Notes under the pieces: generated by a model
What the model saw: the letters and a program-made list of their open reading frames with translations, nothing else
Told to the model about the DNA's origin: nothing
Database searches by the model: none
Program-made: the position numbers and the translations under genes
Shown: positions 29,152-39,115 of the stretch, piece after piece
Position numbering within the stretch: the stretch's first letter is position 1
Layout of the letters: every line of letters begins with the position of its first letter
Origin: Streptomyces tendae
GTDB taxonomy: Bacteria; Actinomycetota; Actinomycetes; Streptomycetales; Streptomycetaceae
Reading direction: 5' to 3'
DNA length: 64,000 nt
NCBI RefSeq assembly: GCF_008632955.1
Contig: NZ_CP043959.1
Coordinates: forward strand, 2,108,001-2,172,000

Positions 29152-30534
29152 TCACATCTCGAACGACTCGTGGTGGATCCGGCGCGCGGGAACCCCGGCG
29201 TCACGCAGCGCCGCGTACACCTGCTGGGCGAACCCGGGCGGCCCGCACATGAAGACGTCGTGGCGGTCGATGTCCGGCATCTTGCGCCGCAGGCTCTCCG
29301 CGGAGATGTCCGGGCGCTCCCCGTCGGGGCTGTTCACGGCGTACATCAGCCGGGCGCCGCGTTCGTCGGCGATCTTCGCCAGCTCGCCCCACAGCGCCAG
29401 GTCCTGCGTGCTGTTGGCCCGGTACAGCAGGGTGATGTCCCCGGACGCGCCGGGCAGCGTCTCGAACAGGGCCCGCATCGGGGTGATGCCCACCCCGCCC
29501 GCGACCAGCAGCACCTTGCCGCGGCTGCGCCGCTGCGCGGTCAGCGCGCCGTACGGACCCTCGGCCCACACCCGGGTGCCGGGCTCCAGCTCACGCAGCC
29601 GGGAGCTGTGGTCGCCGATCGCCTTCACGGTGATCCGCAGCATGTCCGGGCGGGGCGCCGCGGACAGCGAGTACGGGTGCGAGCTGAACCGCATGCCGGG
29701 CGCCAGGAACCGCCAGCGGAAGAACTGTCCGGCCTCGGCGCCCATCCGGTGCAGCCGGCGCCCGCTGATCAGCACCGACACGACGCCCGGCGTCTCCTCG
29801 ATGACCGCCTGTACGCGCATCTGGTGCCGCAGGTTCAGGCGGACCGGCGTGATGATCCGGTACCAGAGGACCAGCGCGGTGACGGTGCCGTAGAGGCCGT
29901 ACCAGAAGGTCTTCGCGGACGGGGTGACCGCGAACTCGTTGCCGGTGCTGATCTGGTGCCAGAACGTCAGGAACACCGCGGCGTACGTCAGCAGGTGCAC
30001 GTGGTACCAGCCGTCGTACGGCAGCCTGCGCCGGACCGGGCCGACCGACAGGAAGGCGATCACGAACAGCAGTCCGGTGCCGATGGCGGCCTTGCCCATG
30101 TCCGGCAGCGTGGTGACGGAGGTGACCGTCTGCGACACGATGTCGGCGAGGGTCCTGCCGGCCTGCCGGGCGTAGCCCCACATGATCAGGAAGACGTGCG
30201 CGAGGACCAGGCTGACGGTGTAGCGGCCGCTCATCGCGTGCCAGCGGGCGACCCGGTCCGAGCCCACCCGCCGTTCCAGCGCGGGCACCCGCGCCATCTG
30301 CAGCACGACCAGCGCCATCAGATAGCCGGCGAGCAGACCGGTGATCCGGCCGGCGGCGATGATCTTGCCGGTGGTGTCCGCGATGGACGGTGTGCTCGTC
30401 CACCACAGCCACAGCACGGCCACCGCGCCCGCACCCACGGCGAACAGCAGGGGCACGGCGGGGGAGCGGCGCGGACGGATGCGGCGCATCGTCTGGCGGC
30501 GGGCGGCACGGCCGCCGGCGAGCGTGGTGGTCAC
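29152..30534 (-). CDS. ferric reductase-like transmembrane flavoprotein oxidoreductase
   Basis: A 460-residue membrane protein: a ferric-reductase-like transmembrane domain with about six helices (residues 25-235) with haem-ligand-like histidines (RWHAMSGRYT, LAHVFLIMWG, YHVHLLTYAAV, FWHQ), then FAD- and NAD(P)-binding domains (HPYSLSAAP, GVGITPMRALFE, FMCGPPGFAQQ). It should carry electrons from cytosolic NAD(P)H across the membrane to an outer acceptor, likely the FMN-binding protein. GTG 30534 follows GGAGGAA. First gene of a three-gene set with the FMN-binding protein and ApbE. Confidence 0.9.
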   Translation of the reverse strand: MTTTLAGGRAARRQTMRRIRPRRSPAVPLLFAVGAGAVAVLWLWWTSTPSIADTTGKIIAAGRITGLLAGYLMALVVLQMARVPALERRVGSDRVARWHAMSGRYTVSLVLAHVFLIMWGYARQAGRTLADIVSQTVTSVTTLPDMGKAAIGTGLLFVIAFLSVGPVRRRLPYDGWYHVHLLTYAAVFLTFWHQISTGNEFAVTPSAKTFWYGLYGTVTALVLWYRIITPVRLNLRHQMRVQAVIEETPGVVSVLISGRRLHRMGAEAGQFFRWRFLAPGMRFSSHPYSLSAAPRPDMLRITVKAIGDHSSRLRELEPGTRVWAEGPYGALTAQRRSRGKVLLVAGGVGITPMRALFETLPGASGDITLLYRANSTQDLALWGELAKIADERGARLMYAVNSPDGERPDISAESLRRKMPDIDRHDVFMCGPPGFAQQVYAALRDAGVPARRIHHESFEM

Positions 30535-30622
30535 GGTTCCTCCGTGGGACTCGGCCCTTGGCCCACTCATACGTGCCGTCACGCTGGAGTGTTCAGAGGA
30601 ATCCGTGCTTCTCTCGCGCGCC

Positions 30623-31325
30623 TCAGTAGCGGGTGACGGCCGTGCGGCCGCCGGTCGTGCCGATCGCCAGGTGCGGGGCCCGCGCGGGGTCGGCCCAGCG
30701 CGGGATCTGCCGCATCGCGCTCTTGGACACGGAGACGCAACCGGCCGTGGCGCCACGCCCGTTGACGTGCAGGAAGATGCCGGCGCCCCGGCCGCGGACG
30801 GGCTTGCGGTGGTTGAAGTCGACGACCAGGGCGTGGGCGTACTGGGCGCGGTAGGTGATCAGGTGTTCCGCCTGGCCGGCCCGGCAGTCGGCCGCCCGGG
30901 GCTCGGCCCAGCGGTTGTAGGAGCGCGAGTCGTTGTCCTGGCACCACCAGGAGTTCTGCCGGACGGGGCGATAGGTGTACCGGGTCCCGGACGGGGCCGC
31001 CTCGGTCCCGAAGGCGTACGGCATGCCGTACAGCCCCGTGGGGGTGGTGTGGGTGCCCTGCTCGCGCCGCGTCCCCTCGACGAGCCCGCCGGAGCCGAAG
31101 CGGGCCGGGGCGGAACCGGCCGCCGTCCAGCGTCCGCCCTTGCGGTTCCACCAGGTGAGTGCCGGTGGTGGAGCCGGTCCTTGCCGCCACCGCGGTGATG
31201 AGCTGGGTGCCGCCCCCGGTGTCCGCCATCCGCTCCGGCAGCGGCGACCCGGGACGCGGGACGGAGCCGAGCGGGAGCAGGGACAGGGACACGAGGACGG
31301 CGGCGGAGACGGCACCTGGGCGCAT
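30623..31325 (-). pseudogene. L,D-transpeptidase (YkuD-type), secreted, with one frameshift
   Basis: The N-terminal signal (MRPGAVSAAVLVSLSLLPLGS) and TQLITAVAARTGSTTGT are read from ATG 31325. From TWWNRKGGRWTAAGS onward the frame changes, and the YkuD catalytic block HVNGRGATAGCVSVSKSAM with its Cys runs to the stop at 30623. The shift is near 31155-31165 and needs one extra base or two missing ones. L,D-transpeptidases cross-link peptidoglycan stem peptides or use them as acceptors. The start lies three bases after the preceding gene's stop, so the two form an operon. Probably intact in the organism; the shift may be a sequence error. Confidence 0.8.
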
Positions 31326-31328
31326 GGC

Positions 31329-31916
31329 TCAGACGCTGGACGGGGGCAGCGGCAACGGCAGCCCGGGGAGTCCGTCCATGCTCGTCGCGATGTGCTCCTT
31401 CTTGGTGAAGTAGGCGTCCAGGGAGGCGTCGTCCTCCCGGGCGAACCGCTTCTCGTGCAGATCCCGTTCGCTCTCGTACGCCATGAAGGGCACGGCGTAG
31501 CCGCAGGTGTCGCGGATCAGCTCGGCCCTCACGACCACGATCGCGCGCAGCCCGTGGGTCCAGGGGTCGATGTCCGGGAAGTGCGCGAGCAGCTCCGCGA
31601 AGCGCGGGTCGTCCCGGAAGACGGGCTCCCCGCGTCCGTGCACGCGCACGATGTTCGGCGGCCCTTGGAAGGCGCACCACATCAGGGTGATCCGGCCGTT
31701 CTCCCGCAGATGGGCGACGGTCTCGGCGTTGGAGCCGGCGAAGTCTAGGTAGGCGACGGTGAGCTCGTCGAGGACCGCGAAGGATCCCTTGAGCCCCTTG
31801 GGTGAGAGGTTGACCGTGCCGTCGGCGGACAGCGGAGCGGTGGCGGTGAAGAAGACGGGCTGGTCCTCGATGAAGGTGCGTAGACGTCCGTCGATGCGTT
31901 CGTACGTTTTCCCCAT
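31329..31916 (-). CDS. pyridoxamine 5'-phosphate oxidase-like FMN-binding protein
   Basis: A 195-residue split-barrel flavoprotein (FTATAPLSADGTVNLSPKG, RITLMWCAFQGPPNIVRVHG). Similar proteins bind FMN or F420 and reduce diverse substrates; the substrate here is unknown. The C-terminal part (CGYAVPFMAYESERDLHEKRF) is typical of a subgroup often called pyridoxamine oxidase-like. A promoter (TTAGAC, 18 bases, GATAAT) lies at 31925-31954 on this strand. Operon with the L,D-transpeptidase gene. Confidence 0.87.
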   Translation of the reverse strand: MGKTYERIDGRLRTFIEDQPVFFTATAPLSADGTVNLSPKGLKGSFAVLDELTVAYLDFAGSNAETVAHLRENGRITLMWCAFQGPPNIVRVHGRGEPVFRDDPRFAELLAHFPDIDPWTHGLRAIVVVRAELIRDTCGYAVPFMAYESERDLHEKRFAREDDASLDAYFTKKEHIATSMDGLPGLPLPLPPSSV

Positions 31917-31924
31917 GTCAACCG

Positions 31925-31954
31925 ATTATCGGGTCGGATCCTTCGCCTGTCTAA
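31925..31954 (-). promoter_or_regulatory. promoter of the PNPOx-like/L,D-transpeptidase operon
   Basis: On the minus strand TTAGAC (31954-31949) and GATAAT (31930-31925) are separated by 18 bases, with the ATG at 31916 nine bases beyond the -10. Good match to the vegetative sigma factor consensus. Confidence 0.6.
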
Positions 31955-32006
31955 GGATTTACCCGCCCCAGCCGCCTCGGCCCCGGCCCGGGTGGCGGAA
32001 AGGACC

Positions 32007-32043
32007 GTGGCCGCCCCGGCCGGCGCGTACACGGGGCGGCCAC
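32007..32043 (-). terminator. terminator of the secreted-protein gene
   Basis: Perfect 11-pair stem GTGGCCGCCCC/GGGGCGGCCAC with a 15-base loop, 14 bases beyond the minus-strand stop at 32057. Confidence 0.8.
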
Positions 32044-32056
32044 AGCGCCTGTCACC

Positions 32057-32503
32057 TCACTTGGTGAGTGTGCAGGCGGCCAGGGAGTCGAGTTCGGCCG
32101 GGCGGTCGGTGGTGCGGCCGATGGAGAGGGCGATGCGGTCGATGGCGGCGGCGCGCTTGTCCTTGAGGGGGCCGAGGATGGCGTTGCGTGCGAAGTTCGG
32201 TCCGCCCTGGCCGACGGTGTCCACCAGGCGCTGGTTGGCTTCCACGGTCTGCTGGTCGAGCTGTCCCAGATTCCGGGTGACCTCGGCCTGCGCGGAGGCG
32301 GGGATCGCGGGAAGCCGCGAGGCGACGTCCGGGCAGGAGACCGTGCCCGGTCCTGCCAGGGTCCGGGCGTCCGCGCCGCCGCCGTCGGACGGCTCACCGG
32401 CGAGAGCGGTTCCGGCGATCACCGCGCCGGTCAGTGCCACCGCGGCCGCGCCGCCTGCCAGGCCGACGCGCCGCTTGTTGTACTTCGGAAGAGCCCTGGA
32501 CAT
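32057..32503 (-). CDS. small secreted protein of unknown function
   Basis: A 148-residue protein with a basic N-terminus (KYNKRR) and hydrophobic signal (VGLAGGAAAVALTGAVIAGT, then ALAG). The mature part is helical with two cysteines (SCPDVASRLP and LAACTLTK) that may form a disulfide; the overall look is that of small exported four-helix proteins of actinomycetes (haemophore-like). Function unknown. A short inverted repeat CGAATG-CCT-CATTCG (32505-32519) lies directly upstream of the ATG. Confidence 0.75.
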   Translation of the reverse strand: MSRALPKYNKRRVGLAGGAAAVALTGAVIAGTALAGEPSDGGGADARTLAGPGTVSCPDVASRLPAIPASAQAEVTRNLGQLDQQTVEANQRLVDTVGQGGPNFARNAILGPLKDKRAAAIDRIALSIGRTTDRPAELDSLAACTLTK

Positions 32504-32653
32504 GCGAATGCCTCATTCGGGTCGGGGGTGTCTCTGGTGGATCGACGCGGCGCCTGCGTCCGGTGAGCAATACGCGCAAGCGGTTTCTCGCGTTCAACAG
32601 CCGTACGGAGTCGACCCCGTAAGGGCCGGACGGGGAGCCGCCCGGGGCGCGGA

Positions 32654-32702
32654 TTGACGAATCATGCGGACTCCTGCATACTCATGCATATCAGCGAATG
32701 CA
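32654..32702 (+). promoter_or_regulatory. argG promoter with ARG-box-like palindromes
   Basis: TTGACG (32654-32659), 17 bases, CATACT (32677-32682). A perfect palindrome TGCAT-ACTC-ATGCA (32675-32688) covers the -10, and a second TGCAT...ATGCA pair ends at 32702. The placement mirrors argC, so repression by ArgR with arginine is inferred. Confidence 0.8.
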
Positions 32703-32718
32703 CTGTGAGGAGAAACCC

Positions 32719-33912
32719 GTGACCGAGCGCGTCGTACTCGCCTACTCAGGCGGTCTGGACACCTCCGTCGCCATCGGCTGGATCGCCGAGGAGACGGGCG
32801 CCGAGGTCATCGCCGTTGCGGTCGACGTCGGCCAGGGCGGCGAGGACCTGGACGTCATCCGCAAGCGCGCGCTCGCCTGCGGTGCCGTCGAGGCCGAGGT
32901 CGCGGACGCGAAGGACGAGTTCGCCGAGGAGTACTGCCTCCCGGCGATCAAGGCCAACGCCCTCTACATGGACCGCTACCCGCTGGTCTCCGCGCTGTCC
33001 CGGCCGACGATCGTCAAGCACCTCGTCGCCGCCGCGCAGAAGCACGGCGCCACCACCGTCGCCCACGGCTGCACCGGCAAGGGCAACGACCAGGTCCGCT
33101 TCGAGGCCGGCATCGTCGCCCTCGCCCCCGACCTGAAGTGCATCGCCCCGGTCCGCGACTACGCGATGACCCGGGACAAGGCCATCGCCTTCTGCGAGGC
33201 CAAGGGTCTGCCGATCGCCACCACCAAGAAGTCCCCGTACTCCATCGACCAGAACGTCTTCGGGCGTGCCGTCGAGACCGGCTTCCTCGAGGACATCTGG
33301 AACGCGCCCATCGAGGACGTCTACGAGTACACCCAGAACCCGGCCGTGGTCCGGGAGCCCGACGAGGTCGTCATCACCTTCAAGGAGGGCGTCCCGGTCG
33401 CCATCGACGGCAAGCCGGTCACCGTCCTCCAGGCCATCCAGCAGCTCAACGAGCGCGCCGGCGCCCAGGGCATCGGCCGGATCGACATGGTGGAGGACCG
33501 CCTCGTCGGCATCAAGTCCCGCGAGGTCTACGAGGCCCCCGGCGCGATCGCCCTGATCACCGCCCACCAGGAGCTGGAGAACGTCACGGTCGAGCGTGAG
33601 CTGGCCCGCTACAAGCGGCAGGTCGAGCAGCGCTGGGGCGAGCTGGTCTACGACGGCCAGTGGTTCTCCCCGCTGAAGCGCGCCCTCGACGGCTTCATCG
33701 CCGAGGCCAACCAGCACGTCAACGGCGACATCCGGATGACCCTGCACGGCGGCCGCGCCGTCGTCACCGGCCGGCGCTCGGAGTCGTCCCTCTACGACTT
33801 CAACCTGGCCACCTACGACACCGGCGACACCTTCGACCAGGCCGCGGCCAAGGGCTTCATCGACATCTACAGCCTGTCGTCGAAGATCGCGGCCAAGCGC
33901 GACCTCGCCTGA
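32719..33912 (+). CDS. argG: argininosuccinate synthase
   Basis: A 397-residue enzyme that condenses citrulline and aspartate with ATP. The ATP-binding motif [13 protein letters not shown] is at the N-terminus; [13 protein letters not shown] and [17 protein letters not shown] are further signatures. GTG 32719 follows GAGGAGA; an ATG seven codons upstream would lie within the ARG-box region. It has its own regulated promoter and is followed by argH after 104 bases containing a hairpin. Confidence 0.97.
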   Translation: MTERVVLAYSGGLDTSVAIGWIAEETGAEVIAVAVDVGQGGEDLDVIRKRALACGAVEAEVADAKDEFAEEYCLPAIKANALYMDRYPLVSALSRPTIVKHLVAAAQKHGATTVAHGCTGKGNDQVRFEAGIVALAPDLKCIAPVRDYAMTRDKAIAFCEAKGLPIATTKKSPYSIDQNVFGRAVETGFLEDIWNAPIEDVYEYTQNPAVVREPDEVVITFKEGVPVAIDGKPVTVLQAIQQLNERAGAQGIGRIDMVEDRLVGIKSREVYEAPGAIALITAHQELENVTVERELARYKRQVEQRWGELVYDGQWFSPLKRALDGFIAEANQHVNGDIRMTLHGGRAVVTGRRSESSLYDFNLATYDTGDTFDQAAAKGFIDIYSLSSKIAAKRDLA

Positions 33913-33926
33913 GCCGCACCGCCTGA

Positions 33927-35447
<1,521 letters not shown>

Positions 35448-35754
35448 CAGCGCCCTTCAGGGGCGGGGAACGGCGCGCCAACCCCACGCACCGACACGGA
35501 CAACCGCACCCCGCACCCCCTCCAGGGGCGCGGGGAACTGCGCGAACAATCACAACGCCCCCGCACGAACCGTGCCACGGAGACCACCCCTCCCAGGGGC
35601 GCGGGGAACTGCGCGAGAACCCACAACGCCCCCGCACCCGCCATCCCCCCGAAACCCCCGACCTCACGGGCTCCCGCCCGAATCCCTAGGCGGAGCCGCA
35701 CTTCGGGTTACGTTGGCCCCAACGCCGCACCGGAGCCGACCCGACGGAGTCCAG
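35448..35754. repeat. argH downstream region with three copies of the dispersed repeat
   Basis: Copies of AGGGGCGCGGGGAACTGCGC (inverse orientation to those near 5.2 and 27.4 kb) start at 35459 (degenerate), 35524 and 35595. The last two continue with a similar ACAACGCCCCCGCAC tail. No gene is evident; the end of the region should hold the promoter of the aldo/keto reductase (candidate -10 TACGTT near 35710). Confidence 0.7.
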
Positions 35755-36731
35755 ATGCCCTTCGCCCGCCTGGCCACCGCCACCACCCCACCGCCCACCT
35801 CGGCCTGGGCCTCGCCGCTGTCGCCCGCCCCGGCTACATCACCCTCGGCCGGGACACCGACCTCGGCGACCAGGAGCACCGCACCGTCGAGAACCTCCGC
35901 ACCCGCACCCACGAACTCCTCGACGCCGCCTACGCCCAGGGCGTGCGCTACTTCGACGCCGCCCGCTCCTACGGCCGCAGCGAGGAATTCCTCGCCGACT
36001 GGCTGAAGAACCACCCGGACGCCACCGACGTGGTCGTCGGCAGCAAGTGGGGCTACACCTACACCGCCGGCTGGACCACCGACGCCGAACGGCACGAGGT
36101 CAAGGACCACTCCCTCGCCGCGTACGAACGCCAGCGCGCCGAGACCGACGCGATCCTCGGCGACCGGCTGGACCTCTACCAGATCCACTCGGTGACGCCG
36201 GACAGCCCCGCCCTCACCGACAAGGAGCTGCACGCCCGGCTCGCCGGGGCCGCGGCCCAGGGTCTCACCGTCGGCTTCTCCACCAGCGGCCCCCGCCAGG
36301 CGGACGCGATCCGCGCCGCCCTCGCCGTCACGGTCGACGGAGAGCCCCTCTTCCGCACGGTGCAGTCGACCTACAACGTCCTGGAGACCTCCGCCGGCCC
36401 CGCGCTGGCCGAGGCCCATGACGCCGGGCTCACGGTGATCGTCAAGGAGGGCATGGCCAACGGCCGTCTCGCCGGCCCGCAGGCCCCCGAGCCGTTGCGC
36501 GCGGTCGCCGAGGAGACCGGTCTGGGCTGCGACGCCGTGGCCCTCGCCGTCGTGCTGCGTGAGCCGTGGGCGGGCATGGTCCTGTCGGGCGCGGCCACCA
36601 CCGTCCAGCTCGTCTCCAACCTGCACGCGGCCGCCGTCGACCTCACCGACGACCAGCTCGCCCGCCTGGCGCCGCTGGCCGAGAACCCCGACGCGTACTG
36701 GCAGCACCGTAGCGGCCTGCCCTGGCACTGA
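35755..36731 (+). pseudogene. aldo/keto reductase family protein with one frameshift
   Basis: An NADPH-dependent aldo/keto reductase of about 325 residues. ATG 35755 begins MPFARLATATT; after a C run at 35786-35789 the expected protein continues in another frame: AHLGLGLAAVARPGYITLGR, then the catalytic region VRYFDAARSYGRSEEFLADW (Asp, Tyr), VVVGSKWGYTY (Lys) and YQIHSVTP (His). Restoring one C (four to five) joins the halves, so a sequence error is likely. Read as given, only the part from about 35943 is translated conventionally. Substrate unknown. Confidence 0.85.
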
Positions 36732-36773
36732 CCTCACCGTCCGCCGCCGACAGCCCCGGGTCGACGCCACACG

Positions 36774-36833
36774 ATGAGACATGAGTACCCCGCATGAGAC
36801 ATCAACGTCTCACGTGGGGTACCGTCGTCTCAT
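36774..36833 (+). promoter_or_regulatory. 60-bp nested dyad, probable TetR operator
   Basis: Four heptamers ATGAGAC (36774, 36794) and GTCTCA(C/T) (36807, 36827) and an inner GAGTACCCC/GGGGTACC pair (36783-36791, 36816-36823) form one large dyad centred at about 36803. Its last half-site overlaps the ATG at 36832. Two operator pairs fit binding of two TetR dimers and autorepression of the tetR-MFS operon. Confidence 0.75.
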
Positions 36834-37401
36834 GGCTGTCGACCGAGACCACGTGCTGCGCAGCGCCGCCGGCCTGCTGACCCGTAAGTCCACCGCGACG
36901 ATGGACGAGGTCGCCCGGGCCGCGGGCATCAGCCGCGCCACCCTGCACCGCCAGTTCGCCGGGCGGGACGCACTGGTGCGTGCCCTCGAAGCGCTCGGGA
37001 TCGCCGAGTGCGAGGCCGCCCTCACCGCCGCCCGTACCGACGAGGGCCCCGCCACCGACGCCGTACGGCGCCTGGTCGCCGAGATCGAACCCCACGCGGG
37101 GCTGCTCGCCTTCCTCTACTCCGAGAACCAGCTGTTCGAGGGCGAGGAGCAGAACGAGGGCTGGGCCAGGATCGACGAGGGCGTCGCGGACCTGTTCCGG
37201 CGCGGCCAGTCGAGCGGCGAGTTCCGCATCGACCTCACCCCGGCCTGGCTCACCGAGGCCCTCTACGGCCTGCTCGCCTCCGCCGCCTGGGCGGTCGCCG
37301 AGGGCCGGGTCGCCCCCAACGACTTCACCCACATGATCGTCGAGCTGCTGCTCGGCGGCGTACGACGCCCGGCAGAACCGGCACGAAGGAAGCAGTCATG
37401 A
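36832..37401 (+). CDS. TetR-family transcriptional repressor
   Basis: A 189-residue regulator with a TetR helix-turn-helix at about 8-55 (LTRKSTATMDEVARAAGISR, TLHRQFAGRDALVRAL) and an all-helical ligand-binding domain. ATG 36832 is chosen over an in-frame ATG at 36781, because the latter lies within the dyad that looks like the operator. It overlaps the downstream MFS gene by ATGA, so it most likely represses that exporter until a drug-like ligand binds. Confidence 0.92.
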   Translation: MAVDRDHVLRSAAGLLTRKSTATMDEVARAAGISRATLHRQFAGRDALVRALEALGIAECEAALTAARTDEGPATDAVRRLVAEIEPHAGLLAFLYSENQLFEGEEQNEGWARIDEGVADLFRRGQSSGEFRIDLTPAWLTEALYGLLASAAWAVAEGRVAPNDFTHMIVELLLGGVRRPAEPARRKQS

Positions 37402-38918
37402 CCAGCGCCATACGGCCGCACACCACGACCGAGGAGACGCCGCGGCCCGGGCGCTGGCTCGCGCTCTCCGTCCTGGTGCTCGCCGTCCTGCTGGTGGCCG
37501 TCGACGCCACCGTCCTCGGCCTCGCCACCCCGTACATCAGCGAGGACCTCGCACCCACCGGCACCCAGCTGCTGTGGATCGGCGACGTCTACTCCTTCGT
37601 GATCGCCGGTCTGCTCGTCTCCATGGGCAGCCTCGGCGACCGCATCGGCCGCAAGCGGATCCTGCTGTACGGCGCCGCGGCGTTCGGCGCGGTCTCCGTG
37701 CTCAACGCGTACGCGCACACGCCCGAGGTGATGATCCTGGCGCGCGCCCTGCTAGGCGTCGCCGGGGCCACGCTGATGCCCGCCACCCTCGCCCTGATCC
37801 GCAACCTCTTCCACGACCCGCGCGAGCGCAGCCTCGCCATCGGCATCTGGGGCGCGACCGCCTCCGCGGGCACCGCGGTCGGCCCGATCCTCGGCGGGCT
37901 GCTGCTCGAACACTTCTGGTGGGGTTCGGTCTTCCTGATCAACCTGCCGGTGATGGCCGTCCTGGTGGTCGTCGGCATCAAGTTCCTGCCCGAGTCACGC
38001 ACGCCGCAGCCGGGCCCGTGGGACCTGACCAGCGTGGTCCTGTCCCTGGCCGGGATGATCGGCGTCGTCTACGCGGTGAAGGAGACGGCGAGCCACGGCC
38101 CCGCCCCGTCCGCACTGGCGGCGGGCCTGCTGGGCGCGGCGGCCCTGTACCTGTTCGTGCGCCGCCAGCTCACCCTCCCGGTGCCGCTGCTGGACGTGCG
38201 GCTGTTCCGGCACCCGGGGTTCAGCGGCGCGGTGCTGGCCGACCTGCTGGCCGTCCTCGGCCTGTCCGGGCTCGTCTTCTTCCTCTCCCAGTACCTGCAA
38301 CTGGTCCAGGGGCGCCGCCCGTTCGAGGCCGGCCTCGCGGAACTGCCCGCGGCGATCGGCGCGGTGGTGGCCGGCCTGATCGCCGGCCGTGCCGCGCGCC
38401 GCTTCTCGGTGCGCTCGGTCGTCGCCGGGGGACTGGCCGCCATCGGTCTCGCCCTGGCCTCCCTCACCGTCATCGGCCAGTCCACCGGCTATCCCCTACT
38501 CGGGGCGGCCCTGCTGGTGGTCGGCGCGGGCGCGGGCTTCTCGTTCACCGTGACGGCGGACGTGATCCTCTCCAGCGTGCCGAAGGAACAGGCGGGCGCG
38601 GCCTCCGCCGTCTCCGAGACCGCGTACGAACTCGGCGCGGCCCTCGGCATCGCCGTCCTGGGCTCCATCGTCACGGGCGTCTACCGGGGCTTCCCCGGCC
38701 CGCCGGGCACCCCGGCGGCCGCCCACGAGTCCCTGGGCGGCGCGGTGGAGGCGGCGACCCACCTGCCCGCCGCCACCGCGGCCCCCATGCTCGACGCCGC
38801 CCGCGAAGCCTTCGTCAACGGCCTCACCCTGGCAGCGGGCACAGGCGCCATCGTCCTCCTGACAGCCGCGGCAGCAGCCTGGTACATGCTCCGCGACCAA
38901 CACCTGGACAACACCTGA
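37398..38918 (+). CDS. MFS multidrug exporter, DHA2 (14-helix) type
   Basis: A 506-residue permease with 14 predicted helices. Motif A is in GSLGDRIGRKRILLYG and motif C in GTAVGPILGGLLL, as in proton-coupled antiporters; an acidic residue in helix 1 (VAVDATVLGLATP) fits the QacA/SmvA group, which exports cationic dyes and biocides. Substrate is inferred only. Translationally coupled to tetR (ATGA). Confidence 0.92.
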   Translation: MTSAIRPHTTTEETPRPGRWLALSVLVLAVLLVAVDATVLGLATPYISEDLAPTGTQLLWIGDVYSFVIAGLLVSMGSLGDRIGRKRILLYGAAAFGAVSVLNAYAHTPEVMILARALLGVAGATLMPATLALIRNLFHDPRERSLAIGIWGATASAGTAVGPILGGLLLEHFWWGSVFLINLPVMAVLVVVGIKFLPESRTPQPGPWDLTSVVLSLAGMIGVVYAVKETASHGPAPSALAAGLLGAAALYLFVRRQLTLPVPLLDVRLFRHPGFSGAVLADLLAVLGLSGLVFFLSQYLQLVQGRRPFEAGLAELPAAIGAVVAGLIAGRAARRFSVRSVVAGGLAAIGLALASLTVIGQSTGYPLLGAALLVVGAGAGFSFTVTADVILSSVPKEQAGAASAVSETAYELGAALGIAVLGSIVTGVYRGFPGPPGTPAAAHESLGGAVEAATHLPAATAAPMLDAAREAFVNGLTLAAGTGAIVLLTAAAAAWYMLRDQHLDNT

Positions 38919-38924
38919 GTCCCT

Positions 38925-39045
38925 CTCAGAGACACGGGGACACCGTGCGACAAGCCCCGCCCACCCGCACCAGCCGCCAAGGCGACGGAGCCGCCCCCTA
39001 GGGGCGCGGGGAACTGCGCGACAAGCCCCGCCCACCCGCACGCGG
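38925..39045. repeat. two direct copies of the dispersed intergenic repeat
   Basis: A degenerate copy at about 38933-38970 and a full copy at about 38999-39040 share GCGACAAGCCCCGCCCACCC; the second includes the AGGGGCGCGGGGAACTGCGC core. Located just after the MFS gene, before the strong terminator. Confidence 0.75.
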
Positions 39046-39056
39046 ACGCCGAACGC

Positions 39057-39094
39057 GGTGGGCGCCGGTGGAGAGAACTCCACCGGCGCCCACC
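39057..39094. terminator. perfect 17-bp bidirectional terminator
   Basis: GGTGGGCGCCGGTGGAG (39057-39073), loop AGAA, and its perfect complement (39078-39094), between the convergent MFS and plsC-like genes. Confidence 0.9.
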
Positions 39095-39115
39095 GGAAAA
39101 GAAACGTCGGCCAGG

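Noticed and set aside
36781..36831. Upstream ATG as the start of the TetR gene
   Set aside because: The added codons coincide with the nested dyad operator; ATG 36832 starts a normal TetR N-terminus.
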